DNA of 5,285 nt from Betaproteobacteria bacterium (GTDB lineage Bacteria > Pseudomonadota > Gammaproteobacteria > Burkholderiales > Usitatibacteraceae): positions 8,275 to 13,559 of the forward strand of contig PQAI01000168.1 in the NCBI GenBank assembly GCA_003105245.1, written 5' to 3'. The translations under genes and the position numbers were made by a program. Below the pieces are notes generated by a model. The model had not been told where the DNA came from. It was given only the letters and a program-made list of their open reading frames with translations, and made no database searches. Below are positions 1 to 5,285 of this stretch, piece by piece. The stretch's first letter is position 1, and each line of letters opens with the position of its first letter.

Positions 1-893
1 AGCTGGTTGTCCAGGGAGAGGAAGGCGGCGTCCTTGTGCGCCTTCACGAGCTCGTCCTTCTTCTCGAACATCGTCTTGGTGATCTGGTAGATGACGTTCT
101 CGTCGGCCGATTCCGGCACGACCAGGAGGTTCCAGACGTCGACGTTGGTGGTCTCGCGGGTCTCGCCCGGATAGGCGTTCGCGAGGATCCGGTTCTTCAC
201 GTAGAGCGGGCCGTACTTCTTGCGCATGGCCTCGGCGCCGTCGCCGTGGTCGATGAGCTTGATCTTCTTGCCGGGAGTGGCCGCCAGGTCGGTGATGCCC
301 GGCGTGGGAACGCCGCCGACCCACATGAGGGCGTCGACCTTGCCGTCCTTGAGGGCGTTCACCGACTCGGCGAGCGACAGGCGCTCGCGGTTCACGTCCT
401 TGTTGGGATCCAGCCCGTAGGCCTCGAGCAGGCGCATCGCCATCACCTCGGTGCCCGAGGCGGGCGCGCCCGTGGCGGCGCGCTTGCCCTTCAGGTCGGT
501 CATCTTCTCGATGCCCTTGCCCTCCACGGTGACGACGTGCATCCGGTTCGGGTAGAACACCACCAGGGTGCGCAGGGCGACCTTCTTGTCCTTGAACTTG
601 TCGAGGCCGTTGTAGGCGTCCCACGCCGCGTCGGCCATCGTGAAGCCCACCTCGGACTTCCCGCCGCCGATGAGCTGCAGGTTGGCGATCGAGCCGGCCG
701 TCACCTCGGCCGTGGCCTCGACGCCCGGCACGTACTTGGACAGCACGGCGGCCAGTCCCCCGCCCAGGGGGTAGTAGACGCCGGCCGTGCCGCCCGTGCC
801 GATGGACATCCGGATCTTCTTTTCCTGGGCGCCGGCGCTGCCGATGCCGAACGCGGCCACCAGGGCGACCGCCATTGCGACGAACTTCCTCAT
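1..893 (-). CDS. TAXI family TRAP transporter solute-binding protein, 3' end cut by the window
   Basis: This is the periplasmic binding component of a TRAP-type (sodium-dependent tripartite) importer of the TAXI subfamily. About 297 codons are visible without a stop; the family is usually about 320 residues, so only the last few tens are missing. The N-terminus is a typical Sec signal peptide: MRKF, a hydrophobic stretch at residues 5-18, then AGA before Gln23 as the likely cleavage site. The mature protein opens with the family's glycine-rich segment IGTGGTAGVYYPLG (residues 31-44). It continues with EVTAGSIANLQLIGGGKSEV, a GAPASGTEVMAMRLLEAYGL stretch and DALMWVGGVPTP, all characteristic of TAXI proteins. 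The start is supported by a strong Shine-Dalgarno sequence. Characterised TAXI proteins bind glutamate or related carboxylates, but the ligand here cannot be read from sequence. The fused membrane subunit would be expected beyond the left edge. The methyltransferase gene lies 110 bp upstream on the same strand; a functional link is not evident. Confidence 0.93.
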   Translation of the reverse strand, partial: MRKFVAMAVALVAAFGIGSAGAQEKKIRMSIGTGGTAGVYYPLGGGLAAVLSKYVPGVEATAEVTAGSIANLQLIGGGKSEVGFTMADAAWDAYNGLDKFKDKKVALRTLVVFYPNRMHVVTVEGKGIEKMTDLKGKRAATGAPASGTEVMAMRLLEAYGLDPNKDVNRERLSLAESVNALKDGKVDALMWVGGVPTPGITDLAATPGKKIKLIDHGDGAEAMRKKYGPLYVKNRILANAYPGETRETTNVDVWNLLVVPESADENVIYQITKTMFEKKDELVKAHKDAAFLSLDNQ

Positions 894-908
894 GTCTCCT
901 CACTCCTC
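894..908 (-). promoter_or_regulatory. Tandem Shine-Dalgarno sequences of the TAXI gene
   Basis: Reading on the minus strand, GAGGAG (903-908) is followed by AGGAG (896-900) and then the ATG at 893-891. The distal copy leaves 9 bases before the ATG, a favourable spacing, while the proximal copy leaves only 2 and is probably too close to work alone. Together they fix the start codon and suggest strong translation, as expected for an abundant periplasmic binding protein. Confidence 0.7.
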
Positions 909-1003
909 GTGTTGTCGATTGCGCCCGGGGCGGGCCCCGTGGTCCGTTCTTCCTGCCGGCTTCTGGTTGCCCGCTCGGAACGGGTGATTCTAGCCGAATC
1001 CCG
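909..1003 (-). promoter_or_regulatory. Leader/promoter region of the TAXI gene (candidate)
   Basis: This non-coding stretch lies between the methyltransferase stop and the TAXI ribosome binding site. On the minus strand it contains TAGAAT (992-987), one of the better matches to a sigma-70 -10 box in the region, but no convincing -35 box sits at the right distance. The hexamer overlaps a 5-bp inverted repeat, GATTC-TAGCC-GAATC (986-1000), just after the methyltransferase stop codon. Further in, CGGGG/CCCCG arms (926-930 and 935-939) can form a short hairpin with a 4-base loop and no U tract. I see no intrinsic terminator for the methyltransferase gene, so read-through into the TAXI gene is possible. 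The promoter reading is an inference. Confidence 0.35.
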
Positions 1004-2185
1004 CTACTCGCCGATGCCCAGGGGCAGCGGGCGCGCGGACTGGAAACCCTGCAGCGGCGGGTCGATCCCGCGCCCTATCCCCAGCACCTTGAAGAGCTCG
1101 CCCATCTCCGAGGGGCTGATGAGCCGGTTCACGGCGCTCGTCGTCTTCAGGCGCGAAAGCGTCATGCCCGGGTCGGCTTCCGAGACCATGACGGCGAGCC
1201 CGCAGGAGATGAGGAAGTGGGCCTGGGTGGTGTATCCCATCACCTCCCCGTCGGCCGCCCGGGCCGCGAGCGCCATGGCGGTGAAGTCCACGTGCGCCGT
1301 GATGTCCTGCAGGCCCGGGAGGAAGAACGGGTCGTTGTGGAAGCGGTGGCGGTAGTGGCATCGCAGCGTGCCCATCGAGCGCTGCGGGTGGTAGTACTCG
1401 GCCTGCGAGAAGCCGTAGTCGATGAAGAGCGCGAGGCCGCGCCGCAGGGCCGCCGTGACCGAGCGCACGAGCCCCTCCGCGGCGAGGTTCACCTCCGTGA
1501 GGTAGTCGTAGTCGCCCGCGGGGATCACGGCCGCCGCGCGGCGCTTGAGGTCGCCCTCCGGAAGCGCCATGTCCTCCCATGCCAGGCCGGCCTCCGTGAG
1601 CACCACGCCGCGCTCCAGGATCTCGCCGCGGGTGCGGTGCACGAGCGCGCAGGGAACGACGTCGAGCACCTCGTTGGCGATCACCAGCCCGTCGATGCGC
1701 TCCGGCAGGCGGTCGATCCATTCGAAGCGGTCGGCCTCGTCCGGCAGGCGCCGGGCGACGAGGGCGCGCTGGCGCTCGCGCAGCTCGGGACTGGTCTCCA
1801 GCAGCCGGCAGCGCGGGAGGACGGCCCCCTGGGCCTTGAGCTCCGCCATCAGGTCGACCGCGAGGACCCCCGTGCCCGGTCCCAGCTCCAGGATGTCGCC
1901 CCCGGTCCGGTCGAGCACCTGCCTCGCCTGCATCGCGAGGCAGCGCGAGAACATCGGCGAGATCTCCGGGGCCGTGACGAAGTCGCCCTCGGCGCCGATC
2001 TTGCGCGACCCGGCCGCGTAGTAGCCCTGGCCCGGCTCGTAGAGCGCGAGCTCCATGTAGCGCGAGAAGGGGATCCAGCCTCCCTCCTCGCCGATCACGG
2101 TTGCGATGCGCTCGGCGAGCTCGTGCGAGTGCGCGGCGGCCTCGGGCGAAGGGGGTGGAAGGGAGAAATCGGGCTGGGAAGCCAT
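1004..2185 (-). CDS. MidA/NDUFAF7-family class I SAM-dependent methyltransferase
   Basis: A complete 393-residue cytoplasmic protein of the MidA/NDUFAF7 (former DUF185) family, at the family's normal length. The N-terminal recognition segment is present (GGWIPFSRYMELALYEPGQG, residues 35-54), followed by GDFVTAPEIS (67-76). The SAM-binding glycine loop is ELGPGTG (100-106). The family signature ANEVLD is at 170-175, IDYG at 255-258 and QDITAHVDF at 293-301. In mitochondria the homologue NDUFAF7 dimethylates an arginine of the complex I subunit NDUFS2 during assembly; the bacterial substrate is not established, so protein arginine methylation is inferred. The ATG at 2185 gives the full conserved N-terminus, but no clear Shine-Dalgarno precedes it (the upstream bases are mainly C), so a leaderless or weakly initiated message is possible. 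The gene is divergent from the pteridine reductase gene across a 102-bp spacer. All key motifs look intact. Confidence 0.92.
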   Translation of the reverse strand: MASQPDFSLPPPSPEAAAHSHELAERIATVIGEEGGWIPFSRYMELALYEPGQGYYAAGSRKIGAEGDFVTAPEISPMFSRCLAMQARQVLDRTGGDILELGPGTGVLAVDLMAELKAQGAVLPRCRLLETSPELRERQRALVARRLPDEADRFEWIDRLPERIDGLVIANEVLDVVPCALVHRTRGEILERGVVLTEAGLAWEDMALPEGDLKRRAAAVIPAGDYDYLTEVNLAAEGLVRSVTAALRRGLALFIDYGFSQAEYYHPQRSMGTLRCHYRHRFHNDPFFLPGLQDITAHVDFTAMALAARAADGEVMGYTTQAHFLISCGLAVMVSEADPGMTLSRLKTTSAVNRLISPSEMGELFKVLGIGRGIDPPLQGFQSARPLPLGIGE

Positions 2186-2287
2186 CGGGGTCGCGGCGCC
2201 GTGGGGGAGCGATCGGGGAATTCGTTAAACTTTCGCCTCGGGCGCCGTTCGTTCGGGCGGGGCGATTATCGGGGGAAATATAGCATC
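2186..2287. promoter_or_regulatory. Divergent promoter region between the methyltransferase and pteridine reductase genes
   Basis: This 102-bp spacer separates two divergent genes and must hold both promoters unless they begin inside coding sequence. It is richer in A/T than its surroundings, with islands TTCGTTAAACTTTCG (about 2221-2235), GATTATC (2264-2270) and GAAATATAGC (2275-2284). On the plus strand GATTAT is a 4/6 match to a -10 box. On the minus strand GATAAT and TATATT are 5/6 matches, but no good -35 sequence stands at 16-18 bp from any of them. GGGGGA (2271-2276) is a possible ribosome binding site for the plus-strand gene, though the 11-base gap to its ATG is long. The location is secure; the individual boxes are guesses. 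Confidence 0.5.
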
Positions 2288-3028
2288 ATGGCCGAGCCGG
2301 TGGTTCTGGTGACGGGGGGCGCCCGGCGCGTGGGGGCCGCGATCGTTCGCGCCGCGCACGCCGCGGGGGCGCGCGTGGTGGTCCACTGCAACCGCTCGTG
2401 CGCCGAGGCGCGCGAGCTCCTCGCCGGCCTCGAGGCCGCCCGCCCCTCCTCGACGGCGATCGTCCAGGGGGACCTGCTGGACCTCGCTCGCCTGGCCGCG
2501 CTCGTGGAGGAGGCCGCGGCGCGCTTCGGTCGGCTCGACGCCCTGGTGAACAACGCCTCGTCCTTCCACGCCACGCCGCTCGCCCGGCTCGACGCCGCGG
2601 CCTGGGACGACCTGGTGGGCACCAACCTGCGCGCGCCCCTCTTCCTCTCCCAGGCGGCGGCGCCGCACCTTCGCCGCACGCGCGGCGCCATCGTGAACAT
2701 CGTCGACATCCACGCCGAGCGCCCGCTGGCGGGCTTCCTCGCCTACTCCGTCGCAAAGAGCGGGCTGGCGGGCCTCACCCGCGCCCTGGCGCTGGAGCTC
2801 GCCCCGGAGGTCCGGGTGAACGGGGTCTCCCCCGGGGCCATCCTCTGGCCGGACGACGGCCAGGCCTTCCCGCCCGCCGAGCGCGAGCGCATCACGGTAC
2901 AAACGCCTCTTCGCCGCACGGGCACGCCGGAGGACATCGCCGGCGCGGTAAAATACCTCCTTTTCGACGCACCTTTCGTGACCGGGCAGGTGCTCGCCGT
3001 GGACGGCGGGCGCTCGATCGCCCTCTGA
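2288..3028 (+). CDS. Pteridine reductase (short-chain dehydrogenase/reductase, FolM/PTR1-like)
   Basis: A 246-residue NADPH-dependent SDR enzyme expected to reduce dihydropterins or dihydrofolate to the tetrahydro form in the cytoplasm. It carries the motif that separates pteridine reductases from ordinary SDRs: TGGARRVG (residues 9-16), matching TGxxxRxG rather than TGxxxGxG. HCNRS (33-37) follows strand two and fits an NADPH 2'-phosphate site. Other SDR landmarks are GDL (61-63) and NNAS (88-91). The catalytic set is Asp140, Tyr153 and Lys157, with the 13-residue Asp-Tyr spacing of Leishmania PTR1 (Asp181/Tyr194/Lys198) and Asp in place of the usual Ser. SPGAILWP (181-188) is also typical of the bacterial enzymes. 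The start gives the canonical SDR N-terminus; the open frame upstream has no supported start. It is followed after 5 bp by ttcA. The exact pterin substrate (dihydrofolate, dihydrobiopterin or dihydromonapterin) cannot be decided. Confidence 0.92.
   Translation: MAEPVVLVTGGARRVGAAIVRAAHAAGARVVVHCNRSCAEARELLAGLEAARPSSTAIVQGDLLDLARLAALVEEAAARFGRLDALVNNASSFHATPLARLDAAAWDDLVGTNLRAPLFLSQAAAPHLRRTRGAIVNIVDIHAERPLAGFLAYSVAKSGLAGLTRALALELAPEVRVNGVSPGAILWPDDGQAFPPAERERITVQTPLRRTGTPEDIAGAVKYLLFDAPFVTGQVLAVDGGRSIAL
2949..2954 (+). promoter_or_regulatory. Possible internal -10 box ahead of ttcA
   Basis: TAAAAT, a 5/6 match to the sigma-70 -10 consensus, sits inside a local A/T-rich patch near the 3' end of the pteridine reductase gene, about 80 bases before the ttcA start. 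It is the centre of GGTA-AAA-TACC. No clear -35 box is present 16-18 bp upstream, and the bases also encode a conserved part of the enzyme, so this is only a candidate. Confidence 0.2.
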
Positions 3029-3033
3029 CGCCG

Positions 3034-3945
3034 ATGACCGCCGCCACCGCCACCGCCCGCGACCCGCGCAAGGCCGACTTCGAGGCCGCCAAGCGCAGGA
3101 AGCGCATCCGCCGCCTCGTGGGCGAGGCCATCGCCGACTTCTCGATGATCGAGCCCGGCGACAAGGTCATGGTCTGCCTTTCCGGCGGAAAGGACAGCTA
3201 CGCGCTGCTCGACGTGCTGCTGCACCTTCGCGACTGCGCGCCGGTGCCCTTCGAGGTGGTGGCCGTGAACCTGGACCAGCGCCACCCGGGCTTCCCGGCG
3301 CACGTGCTGCCTGAATACCTCTCCTCGCGCGGCGTCCCGCACCGCATCGAGGTGCAGGACACGCACTCGGTCGTGAAGCGCGTGATCCCCGAGGGCAAGA
3401 CCATGTGCAGCCTGTGCTCGCGGCTGCGGCGCGGCGTCCTCTACCGCGTGGCGAAGGAGCTGGGGGCCACCAAGATCGCGCTCGGCCACCACCGCGACGA
3501 CATCCTCGAGACCTTCTTCCTCAACCTCTTCCACAACGGCAAGATCAAGGCCATGTCGCCCAAGCTCGTCTCCGACGACGGGCGCCACGTGGTGATCCGC
3601 CCGCTCGCCTACGTGGAGGAGCGCGACCTCGCGGCCTACGCCGGGGACCGCGCCTTCCCCATCATCCCCTGCGACCTGTGCGGCTCGCAGGAGAACCTGC
3701 AGAGGAAGCAGGTCAAGGCGATGCTTCGCGAGTGGGAGCGCAAGCACCCCGGGCGCGTCATCTCGATCTTCAGCGCGCTCACGCGGGTGACGCCCTCGCA
3801 CCTGATGGACCGCAGCCTCTTCGACTTCGCGAACCTCGTGGCCGACGGGACCCCGCAGCCCGACGGCGACACGGCCATCGATCCCGACGAGCTGCCCGAC
3901 GTCTCCCAGGGGACGATCGTGCGCTTCACGCCCGGCCGAGGTTGA
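3034..3945 (+). CDS. ttcA: tRNA 2-thiocytidine(32) synthetase TtcA
   Basis: TtcA is an ATP-dependent, iron-sulfur-containing PP-loop enzyme that converts cytidine 32 of certain tRNAs to 2-thiocytidine. The 303-residue product is close to the E. coli length (311). The PP-loop is SGGKDS (residues 50-55). The cysteine pair CSLC (Cys125, Cys128) and a later PCDLCG segment (Cys213, Cys216) supply the cysteines expected for the catalytic [4Fe-4S] cluster. LGHHRDD (150-156), the following [20 protein letters not shown] segment and the late [13 protein letters not shown] are family hallmarks, so the call is firm. The ATG at 3034 is preferred because it gives a natural N-terminus with a basic helix ([12 protein letters not shown]) before the PP-loop. 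It begins 5 bp after the pteridine reductase stop and lacks a visible Shine-Dalgarno, which points to translation coupled to the upstream gene. Nothing appears truncated or missing. Confidence 0.96.
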   Translation: MTAATATARDPRKADFEAAKRRKRIRRLVGEAIADFSMIEPGDKVMVCLSGGKDSYALLDVLLHLRDCAPVPFEVVAVNLDQRHPGFPAHVLPEYLSSRGVPHRIEVQDTHSVVKRVIPEGKTMCSLCSRLRRGVLYRVAKELGATKIALGHHRDDILETFFLNLFHNGKIKAMSPKLVSDDGRHVVIRPLAYVEERDLAAYAGDRAFPIIPCDLCGSQENLQRKQVKAMLREWERKHPGRVISIFSALTRVTPSHLMDRSLFDFANLVADGTPQPDGDTAIDPDELPDVSQGTIVRFTPGRG

Positions 3946-3990
3946 CCGCGACGCGAGACCCCGCCCGATCCCCCGAACCGACTCACACCC

Positions 3991-4014
3991 CGGGGCGCCC
4001 GCCGGGCGCCCCCG
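3991..4014 (+). repeat. GC-rich perfect hairpin between ttcA and the aminotransferase gene
   Basis: GGGGCGCCC (3992-4000) and GGGCGCCCC (4004-4012) form a perfect 9-bp stem around a 3-base gcc loop. C3991 can pair with G4014 if C4013 bulges. The same bases also make two copies of the self-complementary octamer GGGCGCCC, starting 11 bp apart at 3993 and 4004, about one helical turn. No T tract follows (the next bases are AAACCAGG), so it does not look like a standard intrinsic terminator. It ends only 6 bases before the aminotransferase ribosome binding site, so it could shape or stabilise that leader, or act as a weak ttcA terminator. The structure is seen directly; its role is inferred. Confidence 0.6.
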
Positions 4015-4019
4015 AAACC

Positions 4020-4023
4020 AGGA
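4020..4023 (+). promoter_or_regulatory. Ribosome binding site of the aminotransferase gene
   Basis: AGGA ends 7 bases before the ATG at 4031, a normal spacing, and supports that start. It lies just downstream of the strong hairpin at 3991-4014 and so should stay single-stranded when the hairpin forms. Confidence 0.55.
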
Positions 4024-4030
4024 CACGGAA

Positions 4031-5284
4031 ATGACGCTCAAGCACCTCGCCCCGACCAAGAAGATCCACTCGTTCCACCCGCCGCAGCGCACCCTGCTGG
4101 GCCCGGGCCCCTCCGAGATCAACCCGCGCGTGATGGCCGCGATGAGCCTTCCGGCCATCGGTTACCTCGACCCGGTGTTCGTCGAGATGATGGAGGAGCT
4201 CAAGTCGCTGCTGCGCTACGTCTACCAGACGGGCAACGCCCTCACCTTCCCCGTCTCCGGCCCCGGCTCCGTGGGCATGGAGTACTGCTTCGTGAACATG
4301 GTCGCCCCCGGCGACAAGGTCGTCGTCTGCCGCAACGGCGTCTTCGGCGGCCGGATGATCGAGAACGTCGAGCGCGCCGGCGGCACCGCCATCGTGGTCG
4401 AGGACGCGTGGGGCGAGCCGTGCGACCCGCAGAAGCTCGAGGACGCGCTGAAGAAGAACCCCGACGCGCGCGTGGTCGCCTTCGTGCACGCCGAGACCTC
4501 CACCGGCGTGCAGTCGGACGCGAAGACCCTCGTCTCCGTGGCCCACAAGCACGACGCGCTCGCCATCGTGGACGCGGTGACCTCGCTCGCCGGCTGCCCC
4601 GTGATGGTCGACGACTGGGAAATCGACGCGGTCTACTCCGCCAGCCAGAAGTGCCTGTCGTGCACCCCGGGCCTGTCGCCCGTGTCCTTCAACGACCGCG
4701 TCGTCGAGCACGTGAAGGCGCGCAAGGACAAGATCCACAGCTGGTTCATGGACATGAACCTGCTGCTGGGCTACTGGGGCGCGACCACGCGCACCTACCA
4801 CCACACGGCGCCCACCAACAGCCTGTACGCGCTGCACGAGGCGCTGCTCCTCATCAAGGAGGAAGGCCTGGAGAACTGCTGGGCCCGCCACCACCGCAAC
4901 CACCTCGCGCTCAAGGCGGGGCTCGAGGCGATGGGGCTCAACTACCTCGTCAAGGAGGGCGCGCGCCTGCCGCAGATGAACGCGGTGCACATTCCCGAGG
5001 CCATCCGCGACCGCGAGGCGGAGGTGAGGAAGACGCTGCTCAACGAGTTCAACCTCGAGATCGGCGCGGGGCTGGGGCCGCTCGCCGGCAAGATCTGGCG
5101 CATCGGCATCATGGGCTACTCCTGCAAGCCCGAGAACGTGATGCTGTGCCTGTCGGCGCTGGGCTCCGTGCTCTCCGACATGGGCCTGCCGGTCAAGGTG
5201 GGCGAGGCGGAGGCCGCCGCGCACAGCGCCTACGCGCAGATCCACGCCCAGGAAGCGCGCAAGAAGGTCGCGAACCTCAAGTAG
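4031..5284 (+). CDS. Alanine/serine-glyoxylate aminotransferase, PLP-dependent class V
   Basis: A complete 417-residue cytoplasmic enzyme of the AGT/SGAT group, which transfers an amino group from serine or alanine to glyoxylate to give glycine. Landmarks match human AGT in order: LLGPGPS (residues 22-28, AGT start), SGPG (76-79, phosphate loop), ETSTG with Ser157 (AGT Ser158), Asp181 in IVDAVTS (pyridine nitrogen; AGT Asp183), Gln206-Lys207 in SASQK (Schiff-base lysine; AGT Lys209), the TYHHT segment, and Arg357 in WRIGIMG (substrate carboxylate; AGT Arg360). Sequence alone does not separate alanine from serine as donor; in bacteria the serine-glyoxylate reaction links glyoxylate to hydroxypyruvate and the serine cycle. 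The C-terminus is about 25 residues longer than human AGT (392) and is Ala/Lys-rich (EAEAAAHSAYAQIHAQEARK), probably helical. Start is supported by AGGA 7 bases upstream. An 85-bp spacer with a hairpin separates it from ttcA, so it may be its own transcription unit. Confidence 0.93.
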   Translation: MTLKHLAPTKKIHSFHPPQRTLLGPGPSEINPRVMAAMSLPAIGYLDPVFVEMMEELKSLLRYVYQTGNALTFPVSGPGSVGMEYCFVNMVAPGDKVVVCRNGVFGGRMIENVERAGGTAIVVEDAWGEPCDPQKLEDALKKNPDARVVAFVHAETSTGVQSDAKTLVSVAHKHDALAIVDAVTSLAGCPVMVDDWEIDAVYSASQKCLSCTPGLSPVSFNDRVVEHVKARKDKIHSWFMDMNLLLGYWGATTRTYHHTAPTNSLYALHEALLLIKEEGLENCWARHHRNHLALKAGLEAMGLNYLVKEGARLPQMNAVHIPEAIRDREAEVRKTLLNEFNLEIGAGLGPLAGKIWRIGIMGYSCKPENVMLCLSALGSVLSDMGLPVKVGEAEAAAHSAYAQIHAQEARKKVANLK

Positions 5285-5285
5285 C

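Noticed and set aside
926..939. CGGGG-cggg-CCCCG hairpin as a terminator after the methyltransferase gene
   Set aside because: The stem is only 5 bp, no T tract follows on the minus strand, and it sits well over 60 bases past the stop codon. Such short stems are common in DNA of this composition.
36..1355. A 439-codon plus-strand open frame
   Set aside because: It runs antisense to the TAXI gene and into the methyltransferase gene, has a low-complexity Arg/Gly/His/Val-rich product and no family signature. The opposite strand encodes two recognisable proteins.
875..2287. Long upstream extension of the pteridine reductase frame
   Set aside because: The frame stays open only because it is antisense to the methyltransferase gene. 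The SDR fold starts properly at the ATG at 2288, so a fusion protein is not supported.
2947..2964. Perfect AAGGAGGT ribosome-binding sequence on the minus strand
   Set aside because: No ATG, GTG or TTG follows at a working distance (the next ATG is about 17 bases away), and the bases encode a conserved stretch of the pteridine reductase on the other strand.
2743..4158. A 471-codon minus-strand open frame opposite ttcA
   Set aside because: It spans three plus-strand genes and a spacer, and its translation shows no recognisable domain; it is explained by the codon bias of ttcA.
3983..5245. A 420-codon minus-strand open frame opposite the aminotransferase
   Set aside because: It is a shadow of G/C third-position bias: the product is rich in His, Val, Arg and Gly without domain motifs, while the plus strand has a complete PLP enzyme with all active-site residues.

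Overview
The window is a very GC-rich bacterial chromosome segment with strong G/C third-position codon bias. It is densely coding, with five genes and short spacers. The gene content (a TAXI-type TRAP binding protein, a MidA/NDUFAF7-type methyltransferase, a pteridine reductase of the TGxxxRxG type next to ttcA, and an AGT-like aminotransferase) suggests a proteobacterium, most likely a betaproteobacterium. That assignment is inference from gene families and base composition; there is no rRNA or other taxonomic marker in the window.

Layout: the left part reads on the minus strand. It holds a periplasmic TAXI solute-binding protein whose C-terminal end lies beyond the left edge (1-893), preceded 110 bp upstream by a complete MidA-like SAM-dependent methyltransferase (1004-2185). 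A 102-bp divergent spacer (2186-2287), the main relatively A/T-containing intergenic stretch, separates these from the plus-strand genes: a pteridine reductase (2288-3028), then ttcA (3034-3945) only 5 bp downstream and almost certainly co-transcribed. After an 85-bp spacer with a perfect 9-bp GC hairpin comes a class V alanine/serine-glyoxylate aminotransferase (4031-5284), whose stop codon falls one base before the window end.

Functions: the five genes do not form one obvious pathway. Pteridine reductase makes reduced pterins or folates. TtcA 2-thiolates cytidine 32 of tRNA using an iron-sulfur cluster. The MidA-like enzyme probably methylates a protein, by analogy with its mitochondrial homologue that acts on complex I. 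The aminotransferase interconverts glyoxylate and glycine using serine or alanine, and the TAXI protein feeds a TRAP carboxylate/amino-acid importer presumably encoded off the left edge.

I found no mobile element, CRISPR array, tRNA or rRNA gene, toxin-antitoxin pair, defence gene or clearly novel system. The points worth a second look are small: the hairpin and repeated GGGCGCCC palindrome before the aminotransferase, an A/T-rich island near the end of the pteridine reductase gene that could hold a promoter for ttcA, and small inverted repeats ahead of the TAXI gene. Several very long antisense open frames are by-products of the codon bias.
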